17,489 bases of DNA from an uncultured Brevundimonas sp. (GTDB taxonomy: Bacteria; Pseudomonadota; Alphaproteobacteria; Caulobacterales; Caulobacteraceae): positions 1 to 17,489 of the forward strand of contig CAMLNT010000025.1 in NCBI GenBank assembly GCA_946481425.1. Reading direction: 5' to 3'. How positions within the stretch are numbered: the stretch's first letter is position 1; every line of letters starts with the position of its first letter. A program made the position numbers and the translations under genes. Shown here in pieces: positions 13,370 through 17,489 of this stretch. The notes under the pieces are model-generated. The model ran no database searches. It saw only the letters and a program-made list of their open reading frames with translations, and was not told where the DNA came from.

Positions 13370-14704
13370 TCAGGCGTTGAGCGTTTCCTGAAAGCGGACC
13401 GGGCGGCCGTGGGCCTGGTCGGCGAGCTCCCCGTCGCGCATCACCACCCGGCCGCGGATGATGGTGGCCACGGGGTAGCCCTCGACCTCCATGCCGTCGA
13501 AGGGCGTCCAGCCGGATCGGGTCGCCATGTCGGCATGGGTCAGGGTGCGGCGCGCCTTCAGGTCGACGAGGGTCAAGTCCCCGTCCCAGCCCTCGGCCAT
13601 CCGGCCCTTGCCGGCGATCTGGAAGACGCGCTGGGCCCCGGCCGAGGTCAGGTCCACGAGGCGCTCGAGGCTCAGGCGGCCCTTGGCGACATGATCCAGC
13701 ATGACCGGCAGCAGGGTCTGGACGCCCGGCATGCCGGAGGGCGAGGCCGGATAGGGCCGCGCCTTTTCCTCAAGCGTATGGGGCGCGTGGTCGGAGCCGA
13801 TGACGTCGGCGACGCCCTGGGCGATGCCGTCCCACAGGCCCTGGCGGTGGCGCGCCTCGCGGATCGGCGGGTTCATCTGGGCCAGGCCCTTGAGCCGCTC
13901 ATAGGCCTCGGGCGCTTCGAGCGTCAGGTGCTGGGGCGTGAACTCGACGGTCGCGACGTCCTTGTGGTCGGCGAGAAAGGCGACTTCCTCGGCGGTCGTC
14001 ACGTGGAGCACGTGGATGCGCTTGCCGAGCTTCTCGGCCAGGCCGACGAGCCGGCGCGTCGAGCTGAAGGCGGCCTCAGCGTCGCGGACTTCGTAATGGC
14101 TGGTCCAATCCCCGGTGCGGGCGAGACCCCGGCGCTCGGCCAGACGGAACTCGTCTTCGGAATGGAAGGTGGCGCGACGGTTGACGTTGCGCAGGACAGC
14201 CTCGACGCCCTCGTCATCGGCGATCAGAAGCGAGCCGGTCGAGGCGCCCATGAAGACCTTGACCCCGCAGCACCCCGGCAGGCGCTCGAGCTCACCCAGA
14301 CGCTCGACGTTCTCCATAGTGCCGCCGACGTAGAAGGCGTGGTCGGACCACATGCGGTCGCGAGCCCGGGCGAGCTTGTCGGCGAGGGCGTCCGGGTCGG
14401 TCGTGGTCGGTTCGGTGTTCGGCATCTCGAACACGGCAGTGACGCCGCCAAGGACGGCGCCGCGGCTCCCGCTCTCGAGGTCTTCCTTCCATTCGAGGCC
14501 CGGTTCGCGGAAGTGGACCTGGGTGTCGATGACGCCCGGCATCACAAGCAGACCGGTCGCGTCGACGACTTCGCCGGCGGACGCCTGGCCCAGATCGCCG
14601 ATGCGCAGGATGCGGCCGTCCTTGACGCCGACGTCGCCGAGCCCCCTGCCCGCATGGTTGATGATCTCGCCGCCACGGACGATCAGGTCGTAGGTCTCAG
14701 CCAT
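13370..14704 (-). CDS. pyrC: Dihydroorotase-family amidohydrolase (PyrC-like)
   Basis: Dihydroorotase closes carbamoyl aspartate to dihydroorotate in pyrimidine synthesis. This 444-residue protein has the class I signatures: VHFREPG (63-69), MPNTEP (94-99), probable carboxylated Lys149 in GVKVFMG, His181 in ATFHSED, His234 in HVLHVTT, and Asp305 in SDHAPH. One deviation stands out: the usual His-x-His at the start of the barrel is Gln62-Val63-His64, so one metal ligand is replaced. I recall Gln in this place in some bacterial enzymes annotated as dihydroorotase, so this may be a natural variant or a paralogue with another ring-amide substrate. No pyrB is nearby. The ATG at 14704 lies inside the end of the glycosyltransferase gene (8-base overlap) and begins MAETYDLIVRGG, typical of the family. 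Confidence 0.88.
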   Translation of the reverse strand: MAETYDLIVRGGEIINHAGRGLGDVGVKDGRILRIGDLGQASAGEVVDATGLLVMPGVIDTQVHFREPGLEWKEDLESGSRGAVLGGVTAVFEMPNTEPTTTDPDALADKLARARDRMWSDHAFYVGGTMENVERLGELERLPGCCGVKVFMGASTGSLLIADDEGVEAVLRNVNRRATFHSEDEFRLAERRGLARTGDWTSHYEVRDAEAAFSSTRRLVGLAEKLGKRIHVLHVTTAEEVAFLADHKDVATVEFTPQHLTLEAPEAYERLKGLAQMNPPIREARHRQGLWDGIAQGVADVIGSDHAPHTLEEKARPYPASPSGMPGVQTLLPVMLDHVAKGRLSLERLVDLTSAGAQRVFQIAGKGRMAEGWDGDLTLVDLKARRTLTHADMATRSGWTPFDGMEVEGYPVATIIRGRVVMRDGELADQAHGRPVRFQETLNA

Positions 14705-15671
14705 GGGCGGGCTCCAGGACGGGCGGCTCGGACTTGTAGAACAGCTTGAGCGCCGCGGCTGTGACGGGCTCCACCGGCACATCCATCATGTGCTGGATGT
14801 GCTGATTCAAGCCAGGATCGATGACCCGGAACTCCTCGACCGAACGCGAACCCCGCACCGCAACACCGGTCCACGGACGCGTAATCGCCTCGTCGGAGGG
14901 CCCGTAGACGCCCAGCGCCGGGACGCCCGCGGCGACCGCGAGCTGGGTCCAGATGGAATCCCCTCCGACAAACAGACGGGCGTGGCGAAGCGCGGCGGCC
15001 GTTTCGAGCAGGTCCAGCTTGCCCTGCAGCTCGATGACCCGGTCACGGGAAACGGCGAACCGGATCGTGTGGGCGGCGTCCCGGTCCTTCTCGGATCCGA
15101 CCAGCATCAGTCGGCCGCCTGCCATCGGCCCTCCGTCGCCGACGAGAGCCGCTGCGACCTTGGTGAAACGTTCGGACGGCCAGCGTTTCCCGATCCAGTC
15201 GACGCCGGGGCCCAGCGCCAGGACCGAGCCCGGCTTGTCGGCGATGAGGGCGTCGGCGGCGGCCTTCGTCTCGTCCCCGAAAAACAGATGAGGAGCGACG
15301 GGCTTTTCGAGCTTGAGAACCTGAGCCGCCGCCTCGACGGCATGCATCGGTTCGTCGATGGCCGTACGGACAGCGCGGCGATCGCGCTTGAGCCAGCCGG
15401 AAATCCGACTCCCGCGCATATCCACGATGACGCCCCAGCGGCGGGTCTTGAGCCGGTCCCAGAGCTTGAACCAGTCGGCCTTGCTCTCGCTGGGAAGGAT
15501 GATCAGGCGGTCAAGACCGGGCACGTCACGGAACAGGGGCGCGCTTTCCGGCGAGCCCACGACGGTGAACCGGGCGCCCGGCGCCTCGTCGACCATCTGG
15601 GCCAGCACGCCGGAGGACATCACGGCGGCCATCGGGTCGGCTTCGGCGATGTAGAGGATCGTAAGCGGCAT
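14697..15671 (-). CDS. Glycosyltransferase family 9 (heptosyltransferase-like)
   Basis: This 324-residue GT-B glycosyltransferase resembles ADP-heptose:lipopolysaccharide heptosyltransferases, which build the LPS inner core at the cytoplasmic face of the inner membrane. The C-terminal donor-binding half carries GPGVDWIGKRWPSERF (about 173-188) and FVGGDSIWTQLAVAAGVPALGVYGPSDE (around 252-279), the family pattern in which G-x-D-[ST] is followed by A-x-A-x-G-x-P. The N-terminal half starts with ILYIAEADPMA rather than the usual glycine-rich start, so donor and acceptor are uncertain. The ATG at 15671 has only AGGGA very close by; a TTATAG five or six bases before the start suggests a very short or absent leader. 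Its stop overlaps the dihydroorotase start. Confidence 0.88.
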   Translation of the reverse strand: MPLTILYIAEADPMAAVMSSGVLAQMVDEAPGARFTVVGSPESAPLFRDVPGLDRLIILPSESKADWFKLWDRLKTRRWGVIVDMRGSRISGWLKRDRRAVRTAIDEPMHAVEAAAQVLKLEKPVAPHLFFGDETKAAADALIADKPGSVLALGPGVDWIGKRWPSERFTKVAAALVGDGGPMAGGRLMLVGSEKDRDAAHTIRFAVSRDRVIELQGKLDLLETAAALRHARLFVGGDSIWTQLAVAAGVPALGVYGPSDEAITRPWTGVAVRGSRSVEEFRVIDPGLNQHIQHMMDVPVEPVTAAALKLFYKSEPPVLEPAHG

Positions 15672-16022
15672 CCGTCCCTATAAACCCTAATCAGGCCGAG
15701 TCGTCGCTAGGGAAGCGCGTTGCGCATGATGTTCCGCCCGACCCTCGGCGAGCCGTGACCGATGTAACTGCCGCACCACCGACGCCCTGATGTTCCCGAA
15801 TAAACGGCCTCAGGAGCATCAGGAGCATCATGCGTTTGCCTGCCGATCCGCGCGATTCCCGACATGACAAACACGACCCGAAAGATGCGCGAGCGTCGAA
15901 GGAGATCGGCAAAACCATGACGACAGCCTAGGCGCGCCCTGTTGCGCGGGGAAAAGTTCCCTCGGACTCGGAAGCAGTTGCTTTGAATTCAATGAAATAT
16001 GGCGGCGGGAAGCGGGCGCCTA
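15672..16022. other. Intergenic region of about 350 bases
   Basis: No recognised gene lies here. It holds upstream sequence for the glycosyltransferase (TTATAG-like box near 15675-15682 on the minus strand) and a 33-codon small ORF at 15830-15931 (plus). It also holds a low-GC patch at about 15975-16003 with the 10-base palindrome TTGAATTCAA (15983-15992). A small hairpin GGGAA-CTT-TTCCC lies at about 15949-15961 on the minus strand. No tRNA fold or known small RNA was seen. Two longer open frames on the minus strand look non-coding. Confidence 0.5.
15830..15931 (+). CDS. Possible small protein of 33 residues, unidentified
   Basis: An ATG at 15830 opens a 33-codon frame ending at TAG 15929-15931. 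It is preceded by two tandem copies of the 9-base unit AGGAGCATC (15812-15829), so an AGGAG ribosome binding site lies 4 bases before the ATG and another 9 bases earlier. The product is strongly charged and hydrophilic (MRLPADPRDSRHDK at the start, then KDARASKEIGK), with no signal peptide or membrane segment. No family is recognised and no clear promoter or terminator was found. It may be a real small protein, or a chance frame behind a repeat. Confidence 0.3.
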   Translation: MRLPADPRDSRHDKHDPKDARASKEIGKTMTTA

Positions 16023-16517
16023 TCAGGTCCAGTCGCGAGCCATGTAGACTGAGCCGTCGCCATAGCCCGCCACCTTGGCGGACAGGACAGAGGACAGGCC
16101 CGTCACCCTGGACCACCCCATTCGAAGCCAGACTGGTTCCGCACCCGGGACGGCCACCAGCTCCGAGCGGGTGATGTCGGGGTGGGCTTCGAGACAGGCG
16201 GCAAGCAGCGGCCGGGCGAGCCCCTGCCCGCGCGCGCGCGGCGCGATAGACAGGTCATGGATGTACCAGCAGTCGCCTTGGGCCGTTGTCAGGACGGTGT
16301 CGGGCGCCGGCGGCGACATCGTCGGCCAAGGGTGGCTGATCAGATAGGCGTCCAGCAGGCCGTCCGTCTCGATGACCCAGCACCAGTCCGGGGCCAGGGC
16401 GATCCGGCTGACGAAAGCAGCTTCGCCATCACGGATGGCGGGCGGGTAGCATTCGGCCTGAAGCGCCAGCACAGCCGGCAGGTCGGCGAGGGTCAGCGAG
16501 CGGATCAACTCGGTCAT
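16023..16517 (-). CDS. GNAT family N-acetyltransferase
   Basis: This 164-residue protein is a single GNAT domain. The acetyl-CoA loop is in the stretch WYIHDLSIAPRARGQGLARPLL (split near residues 88-109), with the classic R-x-x-G-x-G/A pattern, here RARGQGLA. The N-terminus IRSLTLADLPAVLALQAECYPP is also typical of the fold. The aromatic-rich middle (DWCWVIE, ISHPWPTMSPP) probably shapes the acceptor site; the substrate is unknown. The ATG at 16517 overlaps the HD-domain gene stop as ATGA. It is the last gene of this minus-strand chain, and I see no strong terminator after it. Confidence 0.9.
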   Translation of the reverse strand: MTELIRSLTLADLPAVLALQAECYPPAIRDGEAAFVSRIALAPDWCWVIETDGLLDAYLISHPWPTMSPPAPDTVLTTAQGDCWYIHDLSIAPRARGQGLARPLLAACLEAHPDITRSELVAVPGAEPVWLRMGWSRVTGLSSVLSAKVAGYGDGSVYMARDWT

Positions 16518-17119
16518 GCCAGGGCGGCGATCGATCTCTTGAGGTTCGATCGGGCAGCGCCTTCGAAGCGCGCCCGGCCCCAGTCGCTGAAATAGAGTGC
16601 GGGTCTCGCCAGGAAGCCTTCGAGGATGCGTCTCCGCCCCGCTCTGAAGAGACCTTCCGGGACGAAGGCATATTCTTGCCGGACATCCTCCTCGTAGCGA
16701 TCAAAGACTGCTTCGGAAGCGCCAAGGATCGAGAGGTCCATGTCGAGGAACTCGGCGAGGTCGTTCCTGTGCGTCGATACGACATCGAGGGGGATTTCGT
16801 GCCGCGCGGTGGCTTCCACCATGCGGACGGCGCGCGACCGGGATTGGGCAGAAAAGCCATCAAGCGGAGCGGCCTCGAGAAGCCGGGCGCTCACCGCCTC
16901 ATTGTCAGAGCGCGTGGGATCGTAGATCGCGTCATGGAACAGGATGGCCAGGACCACGGCGTCCACGTCGGCGAGGGCCGACTCCCGCTCCTCAGCCCAC
17001 CGAAGCAGCGCCTCGATATGTCGCCAGACATGATAGGCCCGCTGCGGTTCGGCGTAGCGCGCCTTGAGGTCGTCCATGACCTCTGGCGGAACCCGACCCA
17101 GCGCTGCGCTCACGGTCAT
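16514..17119 (-). CDS. HD-domain protein, predicted metal-dependent phosphohydrolase
   Basis: This 201-residue protein resembles the COG4339 group of predicted HD-superfamily hydrolases. Likely metal ligands are His30 or His34 in YHVWRH, His62-Asp63 in LFHDAIYD, and an aspartate in FLDMDLSILG (124-133). The opening pattern R-Y-A-E-P-x-R-A-Y-H is characteristic of this group, which is mostly uncharacterised; nucleotide substrates are only a guess. The ATG at 17119 overlaps the upstream small gene's stop as ATGA, so I chose it over the open frame continuing to 17230, whose residues look like a shadow. Its own stop overlaps the GNAT start. Confidence 0.88.
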   Translation of the reverse strand: MTVSAALGRVPPEVMDDLKARYAEPQRAYHVWRHIEALLRWAEERESALADVDAVVLAILFHDAIYDPTRSDNEAVSARLLEAAPLDGFSAQSRSRAVRMVEATARHEIPLDVVSTHRNDLAEFLDMDLSILGASEAVFDRYEEDVRQEYAFVPEGLFRAGRRRILEGFLARPALYFSDWGRARFEGAARSNLKRSIAALA

Positions 17120-17403
17120 GCGCCCAATAGACCCCAAAGCATCAGGCCAGCGGCCAGCACCTGAAGTCCGCGGAAGAGGTCGACCAGCCGTCGAGCCGTC
17201 GTGCAGTTCAGCGGCACGCGAACCCGCCACAGGAACCTGGCGACGCGCCAGCCGTCCATGCCGGTTTCGTCGTTTGGGACCTCCTCACGGATGATCCGGC
17301 GCTGTTCCAGTTCCCGCAGGCGGACCAGGGCGACGTTGGCCACGATCGCGGATGCGAGGAAGGCCGCCAGTCCCAGCCCGATCAGGACCGCGAGCTGGAT
17401 CAC
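17116..17403 (-). CDS. Small membrane protein of unknown function
   Basis: This 95-residue protein has an N-terminal hydrophobic helix (about 3-28), a charged cytoplasmic-looking middle with an RVRELEQRR-like basic/acidic stretch and two tryptophans, and a second hydrophobic helix at the C-terminus (about 78-94). Two membrane passes with both ends on the same side are likely. I do not recognise the family. The GTG start at 17403 overlaps the stop of the acyl-CoA dehydrogenase as GTGA, and its own stop overlaps the HD-domain gene. The position inside an overlapping chain is the main evidence that it is real. Confidence 0.78.
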   Translation of the reverse strand: MIQLAVLIGLGLAAFLASAIVANVALVRLRELEQRRIIREEVPNDETGMDGWRVARFLWRVRVPLNCTTARRLVDLFRGLQVLAAGLMLWGLLGA

Positions 17404-17489
17404 GCCCCGAGCAGCTCCCGCCCGATGAGGAAGCGGCGGATTTCGTTGGTGCCGGCTCCGATGTCGTAGAGCTTGGCGTCGCGGACCAG
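17400..17489 (-). CDS. 3' end of an acyl-CoA dehydrogenase, probably isovaleryl-CoA type
   Basis: Only the last 29 codons and the stop are in the window. They include AKLYDIGAGTNEIRRFLIGREL, here split: AKLYDIGAGTNE then IRRFLIGRELLGA. This is the C-terminal FAD/substrate-contact block of acyl-CoA dehydrogenases. The 'K-L-Y-[DE]-I-G-A-G-T' form is most like isovaleryl-CoA dehydrogenases of leucine breakdown, but other short-chain members are close, so the substrate is not certain. Its stop overlaps the start of the small membrane protein, so it is probably the first visible gene of that operon. Confidence 0.85.
   Translation of the reverse strand: MVRDAKLYDIGAGTNEIRRFLIGRELLGA

Noticed and set aside
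13367..14749. 460-codon plus-strand frame opposite the dihydroorotase
   Set aside because: Antisense to a gene with clear catalytic motifs; it begins inside the terminator region and shows no recognisable domain.
15691..15918. 75-codon minus-strand frame in the gap above the glycosyltransferase gene
   Set aside because: Cys, Ser and Arg-rich with no signal or domain, no good ribosome binding site, and opposite the better-supported small ORF.
1..17489. Search for mobile elements, CRISPR arrays, tRNA or rRNA genes and defence systems
   Set aside because: No transposase, integrase, regularly spaced repeats, tRNA cloverleaf or known defence gene was seen; the gene content is that of an ordinary chromosome.

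Overview
The window is high-GC, densely packed bacterial chromosome with almost every gene on the minus strand. The gene content points to an alphaproteobacterium: a three-gene cytochrome bc1 operon, HemF, and the run DUF1285 / Nudix CoA pyrophosphatase / CCA-adding enzyme. The style of the small secreted proteins makes me favour Caulobacterales, possibly Brevundimonas; that placement is an inference from recognition, not from a search. I see no rRNA, tRNA, CRISPR array, insertion sequence, phage gene or integrase. Most of the window is core genome.

Layout. (1) At 1-22 the first codons of a minus-strand gene leave the window, with a strong ribosome binding site and a palindromic promoter region. 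(2) 142-2854 is the petA-petB-petC operon for respiratory complex III, with a promoter upstream and a hairpin terminator downstream. (3) 3025-4302 is a secreted zinc dipeptidase (M19), divergent from hemF (4545-5438, plus strand). (4) A tiny secreted protein (5435-5680) converges on hemF so tightly that the stop codons overlap. (5) 5762-9342 holds five minus-strand genes: DUF1285, Nudix, CCA-adding enzyme, DUF3052 and a glutamine amidotransferase. All four junctions are 4-base start/stop overlaps. A GNAT acetyltransferase, an enoyl-CoA hydratase/isomerase family protein and a metallo-beta-lactamase-fold hydrolase lie upstream in the same direction, back to 11774. (6) 11951-13312 (plus) encodes a secreted 453-residue protein made of five tandem four-cysteine repeats and is followed by a textbook terminator. 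(7) 13370-15671 (minus) holds a GT9 glycosyltransferase overlapping a dihydroorotase-family amidohydrolase. (8) 15672-16022 has no recognised gene but contains a 33-codon small ORF with a duplicated Shine-Dalgarno unit. (9) 16023-17489 (minus) is another overlapping chain: the end of an acyl-CoA dehydrogenase, a small membrane protein, an HD-domain protein and a GNAT acetyltransferase.

How the genes work together. The bc1 genes build one membrane complex, and HemF makes heme precursors under oxic conditions, which fits an aerobic respiring cell. The long minus-strand chain joins tRNA 3'-end maturation, nucleotide/CoA housekeeping and two poorly understood proteins by translational coupling. 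The acyl-CoA dehydrogenase fragment and the enoyl-CoA hydratase-family gene suggest fatty-acid or branched-chain amino-acid breakdown, but they lie in different transcription units.

The best candidate for undescribed biology is the five-repeat cysteine protein: 20 cysteines, exactly four per repeat, behind a signal peptide. Secondary points are the glutamine in place of a usual metal-binding histidine in the dihydroorotase, the duplicated ribosome binding unit, and several hairpins and palindromes between genes.
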